Counted from the first letter of the stretch, positions 11,866 through 22,821 are shown. The stretch: DNA of 64,000 bases from Triangularia verruculosa (GCA_033296885.1 MU863886.1:310001-374000), one strand, 5' to 3'. Notes: generated from the sequence alone by a model not told the origin. Translations and numbers: made by a program.

Positions 11866-12414
11866 GTAGCGCGGAGTTTGGATGTGGGAAGGCTGAAATG
11901 AAGTACTTGGATGATGAGATGAAGACCATGTGAGCAAAAGCATGTGGTGTTTTTGATAGAAGCGGAGGGGGAAAATGTAGTTTTGAGGTATATATATTCC
12001 AAATGAATGACGGTATGATTGTGCCCAAGTCTCACTTCGAACAGCCATGGAGTGTGAACTGTATTATCGTTGTGGTCAGTTGTTGGTCCCGTTGTTGAAA
12101 GGGCCCACGGATAATGCTCAACCCTAACCCATAAGTTCCGACCCCAGTATCAGACCCCTGCAACCGCGGCGGATTGTGGAGTGGCGCCCGTTTTCAGCCT
12201 CAATGTGGCACTAGCACCTTCATCGCACTCCAACCACAACCGACCGCCGATTGACTTTTATTAGACTTTCCATCACCAAACCGTCGCATCACCCAAACAA
12301 CTTCGAATTTCGACTTTTTTTACACGTCGCAATAATTATACCAACTATTCAACTCTCATATCCCTCTTCAACAAACAAACCGTCCTCGTCTTTGCCCTCC
12401 TATAAACCGCAACC
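11866..12414. other. Spacer and yju2 promoter
   Basis: Contains the 3' UTR of the reductase and the promoter of yju2. A TATAAA sequence lies near 12401, very close to the ATG, so its role is doubtful. No gene is seen. Confidence 0.4.
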
Positions 12415-13353
12415 ATGTCCGAACGCAAAGTCCTCTCCAAATACTACCCCCCGGACTTCGACCCGTCCCTCGTAGGCCGAACCCGCAAGCCCAAGTCCGC
12501 GGCCAACACCCCAAAGGTCCAAGTCGTCCGCCTGATGGCGCCGTTCAGCATGCGCTGCACCGCCTGCGGGGAGTACATGTACCGCGGCAGGAAGTTCAAC
12601 GCCCGGAAGGAAACCCGGCCGGACGAGAGGTACCTCTCCATCCAGATCTACCGGTTCTACATCCGCTGCACGCGGTGCTCGGCCGAGATTGTGTTCAAGA
12701 CCGATCCGAAAAACCAGGACTATCTGGTCGAGCAGGGCGCGAAGAGGAACACGGATCCTTGGAAACGAGGGCTGGAGGATGGTGCTGGTGGTGGTGAGGA
12801 TGATGAGACGGATGAGCAGAGGTTGGATAGGTTGGAGAGGGAGATGGCTGAGGCGGCGGGGGAGGAGGAGAAGAATGCCATGGCGGAGTTGGAGCAGAAG
12901 ACGGAGGACGCGAAGAGGGAGATGGCGGTGGCGGATGCGCTGGATGAGATTAGGAGCAGGAATGCGAGGTTGGAGAAGGCGAAGAGTGAGGGGGCGGATT
13001 TGCTGGAGGGGGTGGTGAGCAGGGTGACGGAGGAGGAGAGGGAGAGGCAGAGGCAGGAGGAGGAGGATGCGGAGGCGGCGAGGAGGGCGTTTCAGTTCGC
13101 GAGGAGGCAGGAAATGCTGGAGGAGATTGTGGAGGAGGATGAGGAAGTGGTTGGTGAGACAGCTGGGGCAGGGAGTATGGGGAAGCCGGGTCCGTCTTCG
13201 AGTTCGGTACCTACTAAGGTGACGGCTAGTACCGCTATGACAACGGCGACAACGGATTCGACGGATATGCCGCCGCCGAGTTTTAAGAGGGTCGTCAAGA
13301 GGAAAAAGGACCACGGGGCGCTGCTTGGGATCAAGAAAAAGAAGATCGCCTAA
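12415..13353 (+). CDS. yju2: Pre-mRNA splicing factor Yju2 (CCDC94/Cwf16 family)
   Basis: Component of the catalytic spliceosome that promotes the first transesterification step, associated with the Prp19 complex in the nucleus. Single exon, 312 residues. The conserved N-terminal half has MSERKVLSKYYPPDFDP, then a four-cysteine zinc site (MRCTACGEYM and YIRCTRCSAEI) around YLSIQIYRF, followed by FKTDPKNQDYLVEQGAKRN and PWKRG. The second half is a long acidic coiled coil (EEERERQRQEEEDAEAARRA) ending in a lysine-rich nuclear-localisation-like tail (KRVVKRKKDHG, IKKKKIA). Codon use in the coiled coil is strongly GAG-biased, which creates a long but meaningless antisense frame. The homologue Saf4/CCDC130 is the main alternative; the KFNARKET and GAKRN wording favours Yju2. 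Confidence 0.93.
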   Translation: MSERKVLSKYYPPDFDPSLVGRTRKPKSAANTPKVQVVRLMAPFSMRCTACGEYMYRGRKFNARKETRPDERYLSIQIYRFYIRCTRCSAEIVFKTDPKNQDYLVEQGAKRNTDPWKRGLEDGAGGGEDDETDEQRLDRLEREMAEAAGEEEKNAMAELEQKTEDAKREMAVADALDEIRSRNARLEKAKSEGADLLEGVVSRVTEEERERQRQEEEDAEAARRAFQFARRQEMLEEIVEEDEEVVGETAGAGSMGKPGPSSSSVPTKVTASTAMTTATTDSTDMPPPSFKRVVKRKKDHGALLGIKKKKIA

Positions 13354-14190
13354 ACACCAGCAGGCAGGGAGGTTGATGTTACAGGTAATACTAATTGTAC
13401 AACTACCGTTTGAACATACATAATGAGGCGAGTGTGGAGTGTAGAGGGAGTTGACAATGATACCAGCCAAAACAAGGCAGATAGAACTTACGATATGCTC
13501 ACGATAGCTAGGGCAACACTCAGCTATCACGGCACTATCACTTCATCAATTGATAACAAATCAAATCACGAAGCAAGCGCAAGTGTGGAGAGGTAAGTTG
13601 ATCATATCCCAGCTTTTAAGGCTGACAAGGTTTGCATATCGATTACTTATGCGCACTAGATATCTTTTGTGCTACCACCACAACCACCATCATGACATGC
13701 TCCAAAAAAAGCATTTCTTTCGAATGTACGCAGCAACCAAACTCCAGGGAAACCATTGCTTTATCCCTCCTGATTCCCGGCCCATAAAACGCCATGCTCG
13801 CAACAAAGACGAGAGGTCGATGAGCAGAAAAAAGATCCAAAAAAAAACCTCCCAAATGATAAACCAAATATGCAATGTGCGAGAAGAGAAGAAAACCGGG
13901 AAACCCATTTCGCAACTCGTGTACGCCATATACCAGAATTCCACACCCTAGTAGATGTGTGTGCGTAACAACCAAACGTCATTTCTTCTCCCACAGGATG
14001 CCGAAACCCCGTTGCAGATGATTTTTTTTCCCATACCAACAAAAAGCCCCAAATGAGACAGAGAAACAGAACCCGGAGACAAGATTATGTCATTTTCGAG
14101 AAATTCTGTCACCAAGAATGGTTTTTTTGGGAGGCGAGGGGAAATACCCTCTCAGCACACACACCATTTAACAGCTAGGTAACAACTTGT
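13354..14190. other. Spacer between convergent genes
   Basis: About 0.84 kb of mainly A-rich 3' flanking sequence between yju2 and the small minus-strand gene. No coding or RNA signal is evident. Confidence 0.45.
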
Positions 14191-14442
14191 TTACTGGTAG
14201 TTGTACTCGCCCGGGTTCGTCCTCCGGTTTGATACACCGTTGGGCATGCTGTTTGTGCCCGAGGAGCGGTCATTGCTTTGACTTGGCGAACCCCTCTCCG
14301 GGGAGGTCGAGGCCTGGGAGATGGAATCCATCTGGCGCTTGGTGTGCTGGTGCATGGAGCGCGCGTAGCTGCCGAGGTCGCTGGGTGGTGGGGGAGACAT
14401 AGCGAGGCCGGCGGCGTAAGAAGCGTTTTGAGCGGTGGACAT
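14191..14442 (-). CDS. Small Ser/Pro-rich hypothetical protein (83 aa)
   Basis: A single-exon frame of 83 residues with a clean ATG at 14442. The sequence is polar and low in hydrophobics: PPPPSDLGSYARSMHQHTK, then SQASTSPERGSPSQ with several SP sites that could be phosphorylated, and a C-terminal NRRTNPGEYNYQ. No signal peptide, membrane segment or domain is visible. I do not recognise the family, but composition and isolation in an otherwise gene-free area, with a long untranslated leader region upstream, suggest a real short disordered protein. The upstream DNA has AGGGG boxes at about 14706, 14711 and 14852, like stress-response elements; this is only suggestive. Confidence 0.55.
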   Translation of the reverse strand: MSTAQNASYAAGLAMSPPPPSDLGSYARSMHQHTKRQMDSISQASTSPERGSPSQSNDRSSGTNSMPNGVSNRRTNPGEYNYQ

Positions 14443-17400
14443 GTTTGGAGGTGTTATATGGGGTGTTTTGTGGTGGTTGATGACGTCCTTGTTGACGACT
14501 TTGTTGTGTGGTGATGATGACTGGTGTCGATGATGTTGGCTCTTAAGAGGAGAAGAGAAGTTTAGGAAAGGATACTCAAGGAGAAGATGACAAAGAGAAG
14601 AAGAGGTTGGGTGCCGGTTGTTTGCTTTTGTTTTGTGGCCAAGAGATCAGTTGCTTGTATTAGTCTGCGACTAAGATGCAGAAAAGGAAAGCAAAAAGGA
14701 AACGGAGGGGAGGGGTTGGCACGGCCTTTATAACGGAAAGCTTGACTCTCAGGACGTGCTGTGGTTTATTTCAATTAAGGCGAGATTTGGTGGGGCCCGG
14801 GGGTAAGAGCCGATCAACTTGACTTTTGGGGGGGTCCAGAGTGACAAGCGGAGGGGTCCATGAAGACCCTCTCATCAGACGACGGGTCGGTAAAAAGAGA
14901 GGATCTCACATCCATCGTCACCATGATCCTCCCACACCCACCACCCACCGGAACCAATCTCACAAAGGCACGACAAGAAGGGGGGCCGTCGCTCTCACCA
15001 CCGTCATAGGTGGAAACAGATAGTGCTGCTACCCTCAGCTGCACGCTTACCCCCAACCTATGACAGATCAGCGGTGGTGAGCGCCGTTTGAACATGGGGT
15101 GACCATGACAGGCGTACCGAAGACGGTTGCCAGTTATGGCGTAGCTCGAGAACTGTTGGACCAATCACTCAGGGACCGAATATGACATTCCCGTTTACGC
15201 CGGATTCACTCGATCTAGGCTTTGGCCGGCCGTGTGCTACCACGGACATTTGCTCAGCGCGGCTGGTCGACCTGTCTTAGATCGGTGCCACGGCGTCGAG
15301 TTAGTGTACCCTGGTGTTAGTGAAGCACGGCGGCAGCTACGCAGCTATCGCATCAGAGGGGGAAGAATGACGGAAAACGGGTGAAGTTGGGAGTGGAGGG
15401 CGGGGGTGGACAGTGGGATCCAGGAAAGGCAAGACCCTGCTGATCATGGGAGAAAGAAATCTTCCATGGGGAGGGGTACGATAACGGAGGCGAGGGTGTG
15501 ACGGAGGGTGCGGACTCCACAGAAGAGCGTTCATCAGTGGTGCCAGAGAGACGGGCAGAACCGTCATGTCGTGGCAGCACTGACGAAGAAAGAGTCTTGG
15601 GTACATGACGAAGTTGTCTGCGTAGGTAGCCAAGGCAAGCAAGAGAACAGGGATCCGCGGTCTAACCCAGCCTCCGTACACTAAGAAAAGAATGGCGGTT
15701 TGGAATGATGTCAGTGGTTGGACAAGGCAAAAGCGGGCCCCAGAACCATGAAAGCTTTGTTCCGGTCTGCAAGGCTCATGCAGAGTGCCCGGTGGCCATC
15801 CCATATCATCATCTCGCGGTAGGTATCTCTACTCGAGCAGCGTTAGAGGAGGAACCACCCATTTGAGCTATATATTTTCCTAACGCTATTGAAAACGGGG
15901 TCCACGATATGCCTCTCCCTGCATGCAGCAAAACTGATCCAGCGAGCCAATGGCTGGGGGAAACGGACGCTTGGACAGGGGAAAAGTTGGCACAGCGGCA
16001 GCACTGGGGGGACAAAACATGGCATTCTTATGTTTGCCCATCCCATCGAAGCCATTCCTGAGCCCAGTCTCGAGGCGGCACGTTGAAATTCCCATGTTGT
16101 GCCGGAACCAGGCCAGCCGGCATTCAGCTAGCAAGGGCGAGACAGCAGCGGGTCCCAAGTGCCAAGAACAATATGGTACGATAAACGGGGGCATCACGAA
16201 AGCGTCTTGGCGTGCGTGATGCTAGCGAGGAAGCACGGGGGAGTTATTTGGCGCAAACAGCGGTGACAGGAGGCGAATTAGTGATTTGATAGAACGGGAG
16301 AACGACAGGGAGAACGCAACTCGCCCTGACGATGATTTCACAGGGCAAAAACAATGTGCTGGAAGCAGAAAGCATGCAGGCAGGGTGTCAGACCCCTGCA
16401 CATCGTGCCGATGACATCACAGCTTCCACCCCTGTCAGCCACCAAACGGGCAAGGCCTTGGCGATCTTCCCCACAAATTAAGCCCAAGGGTCCTCCGACG
16501 TCGTCAACTTCCTTTGTTGGGAGTGACGGTTCCTGATTGCCGTCAGCAGAATGGTCCAGACTTAACGACGCGGCAATCATTGCCATTTCTTTGATATCTA
16601 TCGCTCGGCGTAACAGGCCCCCCAATTTCACCGAGCTGTTTGCTGTAACCATCGTCAGTGTCGTCAGGGGGGCCAACGCTGATGGGTCCGGGCTGACTAA
16701 TTGACATCAGCGTCCCGGCTTTGACATCAGCCTCTCTCTTTTGTATCCCAACGGCGACGACTTGTGGAATAGAATCATACGCCCTGCCCCGCCGGAGTGT
16801 ATCATCCAGCGGCGCCGGTCGGCATCTTGCACTGATGATCTAGAACGTCACAGCAAGCAACCAAAGGAAAACGTCTTTGTTCGACGAGCTGGATCCCTAA
16901 ATTACATCACGCCGTGCCTCGTGCGTGGCGTTTACGGCACGACGACGGTTGAGCCTCCGCTGCTTCCTCGTGCGCGCGCCATTGAGACGGTTGACGTATG
17001 CGAAAAAGAATGCGACCGCATCCCGTCATCGTCCCCAACCAGCCACCGGCATCATCCGTAGCTCTTGTCGTCCATCCACATTTCCATTACATCAAGCTCA
17101 ACGGCGGCACGGCACATAGAGGACCGAGCTTATCTGCAGAGCTCCAAATGAAAGAATCCGGATGTGACTTGAAAATGCGCGTGTCCATGTTTGTCCACCG
17201 TCTTTGGTGACCGTCCCGTCCACAAAAACGTGCTTGTAAGCTCACAGTAGTGGATAGCTTAGGGCCTCTCGATCCAGAAGTGCTGTAGGCTTCGTCAAGA
17301 TCTTGAGCTAAATCCACATCATTTTTCCATCACATCATATGCAGAGGCTTCCTGGACAAACAACCGAACCCACGCCTTGGCACGCCTCGTCCACCACTCA

Positions 17401-17705
17401 GTTATGCCAAGGTCAGTTCCTTTCAGACTAGCAGGAAAGAAGGGACAGGGCATCTGGCCGTGATTTGTGATTGGACAGGACCTTGGACCCTGTTTTTTGG
17501 CAGATACCTGCCCCCCTCTGCCTTGGCTGGGGTTGACGCTGCTGCTTGGCATTTGTTAAGCTTGTCTGGAAAGTATATGTTGTCTGCGAGCGTGTGGTCT
17601 GATTTTACCTGCTGTCTCATGTCGGAACCAAGGATAAATGACAGGATGCAGTCCTCAAATCTGTCGGCGTCGATGCTGGGAAACAAAAGGCGGTCATTAT
17701 GATGA
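14443..17705. other. 3.3 kb stretch without a recognisable gene
   Basis: The longest gene-poor stretch of the first 40 kb. Several open frames (for example 15337..15804 minus and 16741..17061 plus) exist, but they overlap on both strands, lack starts with good context and look like chance translation. I see no transposon terminal repeats, tRNA or 5S. It could hold a long promoter of the small protein or a non-coding transcript. Confidence 0.4.
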
Positions 17706-18773
17706 TCACTCGTCCTCCACCAGCCCATCCGAGTGATACTCGAACTCTTTCGGCACCGGAACCTGGACATCGTCCCCATCCTCCCCATCCGAGTCCGCTC
17801 CTCCTTTTTCCCGCTCTTGTTCCGCCTTGTTCTCGGCCGTCGCCCTTAGCCGCTTAATGTCCTCCTCCGCCTGCTTTAGGACCTGATCGTCCACCGTCCT
17901 CTTACCCCTCAGATAGGCCCCCATCAGTCCCGCCCATTCCCAGGGTCTTTCCCTCCCGCCCGGCAAACTGTTAAAATACTCCCAGCCCATCACCCCTCCG
18001 AATCTAGGGTGACGCCCCGCCAAAAGCGGAATCACATTGCCCAGTACTTCAAAGGGCACGAACCCACCCCCATTCTCCGGGTTGGTCACCAGCCCGACGA
18101 CAATCTTTTCTGGATTCCACCCCTTGACGAGCAGCATCTCGTACATGACTGGGTTGGAACAATCACCCCACCCGCAGTAAAATTGCGTGTTGTACCAACT
18201 TATCTCCTTGCCCCTCATCACCTCCAAAGCTTCGTAGTCGAATCCGCTGAGATTGTGTTGGTGGTTTAGCAACGCTGCTGCCACGGGGGCTAGGGTGATG
18301 ATGAAATCCGGCCCAAAGTCTGATCGGAGACGGTCGATGAGGTGGATTATACCTCCTAGTGACATCTCCTCTTCTACGTCGAGGTCCAAGCCGTCGAGGG
18401 ATTGCTCACGGACGAGGGCGGCCAGGGGAGCGTAGTATTCCTCGAACTGAGGGGTGGAGGAGGGGTAGTCAAGGCGGGTGAAGGAGCCTTTAGCTGCTCC
18501 GCCCAGCATGCCGAGGACTTTGATGCCGGAGGCTTGGAGGATGCGGAGTTCAGCCCATAAGGTCTGGAAGCGGGGGTGGGATGGGGGGTGGTCGTTGAGT
18601 GTGAGGGCGTTTGGGTCGGAGTTGATGTGAATGGCTGCCAGAATTACATGGGTGAGGTGAACTGGGCTGTATTGGAGCAAAGGGAGGATAGAGATCGGAT
18701 CGCCGGAGGGCGTGTGGTGTGTTTGGTAGTAGGTGATAAGCCGGGGGAGTGGTGGTGGGGGAATGGGTGCCAT
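17706..18773 (-). CDS. Glycoside hydrolase family 18 protein without signal peptide
   Basis: A 355-residue single-exon protein of the GH18 (chitinase / endo-beta-N-acetylglucosaminidase) fold. The catalytic DxxDxDxE motif is intact as DGLDLDVEEE; other barrel segments are IKVLGMLGGAAKGSF (strand 3), FIITLAPVAAAL and ISWYNTQFYCGWGDCSNP (the YNxQFY strand). WEYFNSLPGG near residue 290 supplies the final barrel Trp. The N-terminus, MAPIPPPPLPRLITYYQ, is not a secretion signal, and the C-terminus is a charged helix ending in an acidic tail. An intracellular role, such as a cytosolic endo-N-acetylglucosaminidase acting on free N-glycans, would fit but is inference. A secreted chitinase is less likely unless an upstream exon was missed. 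Confidence 0.82.
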   Translation of the reverse strand: MAPIPPPPLPRLITYYQTHHTPSGDPISILPLLQYSPVHLTHVILAAIHINSDPNALTLNDHPPSHPRFQTLWAELRILQASGIKVLGMLGGAAKGSFTRLDYPSSTPQFEEYYAPLAALVREQSLDGLDLDVEEEMSLGGIIHLIDRLRSDFGPDFIITLAPVAAALLNHQHNLSGFDYEALEVMRGKEISWYNTQFYCGWGDCSNPVMYEMLLVKGWNPEKIVVGLVTNPENGGGFVPFEVLGNVIPLLAGRHPRFGGVMGWEYFNSLPGGRERPWEWAGLMGAYLRGKRTVDDQVLKQAEEDIKRLRATAENKAEQEREKGGADSDGEDGDDVQVPVPKEFEYHSDGLVEDE

Positions 18774-19625
18774 TTCTGAGCGTCGAAATGGCTGGCGGAA
18801 AAGGTGACTGAAAGGAGAAGCAAAGAGCTTATAGCAGGTGAAATTCCTGATACTTTTTGTGTAAGTCGCCTAACGTGTAGCTCACGAAGCTTGATGGCGG
18901 GGAAGGACATGTGGTGTTGAGGGGTGATCTAGCAGTAGGTCTGTGACAGCTGTCAAACCTGCTGCCAGCTGGCGCAGCAACAACCTGCCTCTGCCACGAC
19001 CTTCTTTCCGTTCAAAGCTGATGGTTAGCTACCTACCTTACTGATATCGATTTTTGGTGTCTGAAGGGAAAGTATCCCTTCAAACATGCCTTCAATTGGT
19101 TCGTACTCATCTGCACTCATCGACCTCACTCTCTCCAAACGAAACAAACTCAACTTACCGCGACATTAGTGCACTCCAGATCACGGTAACCAACCATTTG
19201 TCATTGCTATCATGAACCTATAATAAGTGCCTTCTCCCCCCAACCTTTCAGTCAATTCATATTTGGCTTCAAACGACACTGGAGTAGGTAGTCATTCCAG
19301 CAGTCCGACAGTGCCCTCAAGAACCTAGGGCAAGACGGAAGCCACTTCATCATAGAGGGTGGTTTCTGTTGAAATATCTCGTTTTTAACTCGTATTATTA
19401 CCTACGCGGGTGTAAAACAGAACTACATAAACTAGACTAAGTGTGGCTTATTGAAGACAGATACAGTACAAGACTAAAAGTATTAGAGTGCAGACAATAG
19501 AAGACAAAAAAGCATGTAATCCCTCGCGTCAAATTCTTCCCACAATGCCATCACCACATCCGCTCCTCCCCAGAACAGCCAAGCAACAACAAAAGAACGG
19601 CATAGTCCACTCATATGTCTCGGCT
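18774..19625. other. Spacer between GH18 gene and acidic secreted protein gene
   Basis: Promoter of the minus-strand GH18 gene plus the 3' flank of the next minus-strand gene. No coding frame, RNA gene or repeat of note was found. Confidence 0.4.
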
Positions 19626-20506
19626 TCAAATCCCAATGTTGAGGCCAGTGACGGTGACAAGGCCGGCCAAGATATCAGCGTCGAGACACAAACCCAACAG
19701 GATTCCAGATGCCGAACAGTCGCCAGATTGTACCACCGCGCCTTCACCGGAGAGATCAACTGCGACTGCAGTATCGACTTCAGCGAGGCCTGGAGCATCA
19801 ACAGTGACACATGCGGCCACGGTTCCGTCTGCCGTGCAGTCGGCTGCCGCTGTTTCATCTTCCGCGCCAGTATCTTCCGCGCCAGCATCTTCCGCGCCAG
19901 CATCACCACCTGTACTGGGGTCTTCAAGAATGACGCACAACCCCAACGAAGCTGCTTCGATGGTGCACTCGGGATCGGTCTCCGCGGCTTCGTCTCCCTC
20001 GCCACCGTCATCACCATCATCGTCACCGTCGCCGTCGCCGTTGCCGTTGCCGTTGGTATCATCACCGTCTCCATTGTCTCCGCCATCATCGCCGTTGCTG
20101 CCGTCATCGCCATCGTCACCACCATTGTCACCACCATTGTCACCACCATTGTCACCACCATCATCGTCCTCGTCGTTTTCGTCTTCGTTGTTATTGTTGC
20201 CATCACCACCATCACCGCCCTGGCTCTCCTCATCGTCATCACCACCACCATTCTTCACCATGTCCGCCAACGCAATTCCTCGAGACCCGATCATACGACT
20301 GAGCAACGAGCAAGAAAGCTTGTCGCCTTCGACGCAGCGGGGAAGCAACTCGGCCGGAGAGCGGCCAGATGCCGGTGCCACGGGGGCGGCGAGGCCGACC
20401 GCGAGGAGGGAAACGGTGGTCAGGAGGGTGAACTGACGAAAGAGTTAGCTTTTTGCTTGCTGACCAGAACATTGGAAAAAGTCTTTGGGGGTTTGCTCAC
20501 CTTCAT
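19626..20506 (-). CDS. Secreted Asp/Gly/Asn-rich repeat protein with paired cysteines
   Basis: Two exons: 20501..20506 (only ATG AAG) and 19626..20432, separated by a 68-nt intron with GTGAGC donor, GCTAAC branch and GTCAG acceptor. This splicing is chosen because it yields a perfect secretion signal, MKFTLLTTVSLLAVGLAAPV, in a 270-residue protein. After a short N-terminal segment with one Cys pair comes a very acidic low-complexity region of repeated GGDN/GDD units about 90 residues long. A C-terminal part follows with GAED repeats and three degenerate copies of a motif in which two cysteines enclose 8-9 residues (CTIEAASLGLC, CTADGTVAAC, CSASGILLGLC). Eight cysteines in four pairs suggest disulphide-stabilised modules. 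Function is unknown; calcium binding or a cell-wall role is conceivable. The DNA is a trinucleotide-rich tract, so length variation is likely. Confidence 0.75.
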
Positions 20507-21498
20507 TGTTACCACTGATTGTACTCAGCCCCAAGTTAGGTTCGATTCAAGGTAATGTGTATCTCTGACTGAGACTGATGGTTTGTTTGGCTGGATGGAA
20601 AGTAGATTGTGAAGCGGGAGATCAGAGGAGTACTTATGCTTTTCAGTTCAAGAGCTCTCGTGGATGCTGAGTTTTAGAACATCCGTTGTTGTCGACATGT
20701 TCCGACGGCGAACAGAATCGCCAATTGTGATTTGATTCGCATCTTTTCGAGTTGTGTCTCGGTGATGAAGACGTCGGAGTTGCGACATAGGTAATCATCT
20801 TCGGAGTTTCTAACTCATCCATCATCCTTCTGGGCACATGAACTGAAGGCTTGACATCGGCAATGGGAATGTTCAATTTCCTGATGTCTGGTTTGCCGTA
20901 CCCGCCAGGCCGCCCCGGATCGACAAGTGCTGTACCGACGACATGCAGGTTATCCCACAATACAGTCGGTATTCTTCAGTCTCTTTCAGCAGCAGCCTTA
21001 TCAAATGCATGTACGACATTTCCTCCTTTTGGCAAGCAGTCACATTGCATAAACCGGATTCCGCGAAATTTGAGTCTCGGTCCGGGTCGGAAGAGTGTGC
21101 TCACCGGCTGAGCCGTGTCCGAGACATTGGGATTGCCGAGAATCCACCAGGATTGATGGTCGGCACCAGCCCGTCACGATACTTGAAGAAAATTTCCATG
21201 AGCAGTAGTAGACAATGAAGTTTGTTCTTGCTAGCTCATTAGCACCGCTATTCTCGAGAAGACCGCTGTATAAAAGGCCCGGCGCTTGATGTGCAGGCAT
21301 ACCCATAAAAGCCGCGTCAGCGGTAAAAAAAAAAATGGCAGTATAGCAATTGAGATAGCTGTATCAAATGAGAAATGGGAATACTGCCCTGGAAAAGTCG
21401 AGTGTAGAATGGTTCAGGAAAGTAAACAAACCCTTTCAGGGGGTGCCAAGACTTGGTGATGGAGTCAAGTGGAGCTTGCAAAAAGCTCCACAGCAAAA
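20507..21498. other. Promoter-side spacer
   Basis: About 1 kb upstream of the acidic secreted protein gene and downstream of the 5S gene. The short frames seen have no protein character. A run of nine or more T on the minus strand near 21326 follows the 5S gene at some distance. Confidence 0.4.
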
Positions 21499-21617
21499 AC
21501 ATACAACACCGGGGATTCCCCAGTGGTCACCCACCTGAGTACTAGTCCGGCCGTCAGTAGCTTATCTAGGGGAGAGCGGACGGGATCCCGAGCTTTCTAC
21601 TGCGTATGGTCGTATGT
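21499..21617 (-). rRNA. 5S ribosomal RNA (dispersed copy)
   Basis: A 119-nt sequence with the fungal 5S pattern: 5' end ACATACGACCATACGCAG, the loop segment GTACTCAGGTGGGTGACCAC that includes the internal promoter, and the 3' end GGTGTTGTATGT. The 5' nine bases pair fully with the 3' nine bases (one G-U), giving an intact helix I. On the minus strand the gene is followed at once by a T run (TTTTT), a Pol III terminator. The helix III/IV region differs from the best-known Neurospora type, as expected for dispersed 5S variants. A pseudogene is unlikely because the stems are intact. Confidence 0.9.
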
Positions 21618-22018
21618 GATGTGATTGTGTTTGTCTTGCGTTTATGTAAGGTATTCCGGAATGCCGTCCATGTGCGAGCTGTTGCGAGTGGCAGGTGTTC
21701 GGACCCTCAACAGAAAGAGTTTACCTGCATTAGTGGCAAGCATCTCGCCAGACGCCATCTAGCTGACATCCCGTCTCGGGATCCGATACTTTTGGTCCGA
21801 CTGCTTCTGCATCATCCGAGAGGCGGCGGCAGAAAAGCTATGTTTATCGACGCCATGGCGTCCATCTACTCCCCGAGCCTAAATCACTATGGCAGGCGGC
21901 GAGGAGAACCACAGCAATTTCGGCGGCCCCAGCCGCTCGTACGGCGCAAGGGGGGGGGATTTATTCACTTGCCATGCTGATCCTAGGCCAGCGTCAAGGG
22001 TTCTCTCTCCCTGGATAA

Positions 22019-22607
22019 GTGGACATTTTTTGCAGGCCATTTTACTGTACTGGGCTCACACTGCCGGATCCGAGGGTGGTTGAGCCTTCGCTGAAGTGGC
22101 GGAAGACCGTTCAGATGGGCCACCGCATGAAACCCGGTGAATATATATATCAGGAAAGGAATGAAGATGGTTCGTTGCCCATGGGATGGCGCCTCGTTGA
22201 CGACGAGCTCGGGAACAAGGGAAAAGGTACTCTTTCTGGCCTACGTCGTTGAGCGGCCGGCAATTTCCAGCCCTCATTCCTATACTGATCGGCGAACACG
22301 GGGGAGAAGTCGACCTTGGGGCAGAATACAAGCGTGTCCTTACCTCCACAGCCACTCGTGTGTGACTTATGAGGCTGAAAAGATCGATGAGCACCCTTGG
22401 CTAGCACATACAATATACCGCATGTACAATTTGCGCAGCAACTGAAATAGGTGGGACGAGGTATCCTCTGACGATGGCCTCCGGGACGAAGGGCTTGAAG
22501 ATACATTCATATCTGATGAACCAGGTATCTGTGAACTAATCGCACCATCAAAACCGAGGGTAGACAATTGGAAGTGGGTACATGAAACTGGGAGAGCTGA
22601 AAGTTAA
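22019..22607 (+). pseudogene. Decayed protein-coding gene, three frames
   Basis: Three successive open segments in three different frames each read like protein. The first, to about 22213, contains MKPGEYIYQERNEDG and GWRLVDDELGN. The second, about 22225..22363, contains FPALIPILIGEHGGEVDLG. The third, about 22362..22607, contains YEAEKIDEHPWLAHTIYRM, then an in-frame TGA, then DNWKWVHETGRAES and a stop. Short introns could in principle explain the shifts, but the needed introns would be under 45 nt and lack branch sites. The TGA may be a mutated CGA, the kind of change expected from repeat-induced point mutation. Product family not recognised. Strand and coding character are moderately supported; functional status is not. 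Confidence 0.35.
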
Positions 22608-22821
22608 CGGGGACTAAGATCAAAGTAGCCAGCATCATATGCCCGTTGCGAGATTGGCTCATGCTACATCCGCCAGACTCACACGCACCTCCAGCCAAAG
22701 AGTCCATATTTATATGCTGTATTTTAATGATGAAGAGATCAACGAAATGGAACACATATATCAACCCCCCTTCGTCGATTTCCGCCTGGTATTCTCACCA
22801 GAACCCCCCTTTTCCGTCTAC

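Noticed and set aside
11071..12048. 325-aa minus-strand frame over the end of the reductase gene
   Set aside because: Overlaps the conserved C-terminal domain of met12 in antisense, with no family character.
12400..13530. 376-aa minus-strand frame over yju2
   Set aside because: Shadow created by the GAG/AGG-rich coiled-coil coding of yju2; Arg/Leu-rich nonsense.
15337..15804. 155-aa minus-strand frame in the gene-poor stretch
   Set aside because: Pro/His/Arg-rich composition, no conserved motif, overlapping frames on both strands; consistent with chance.
19488..20555. 355-aa plus-strand frame full of IVTTIVTTIV and AVAVAVAV repeats
   Set aside because: It is the antisense translation of the Asp/Gly-rich repeat tract; the minus-strand model has a signal peptide and proper splice sites.
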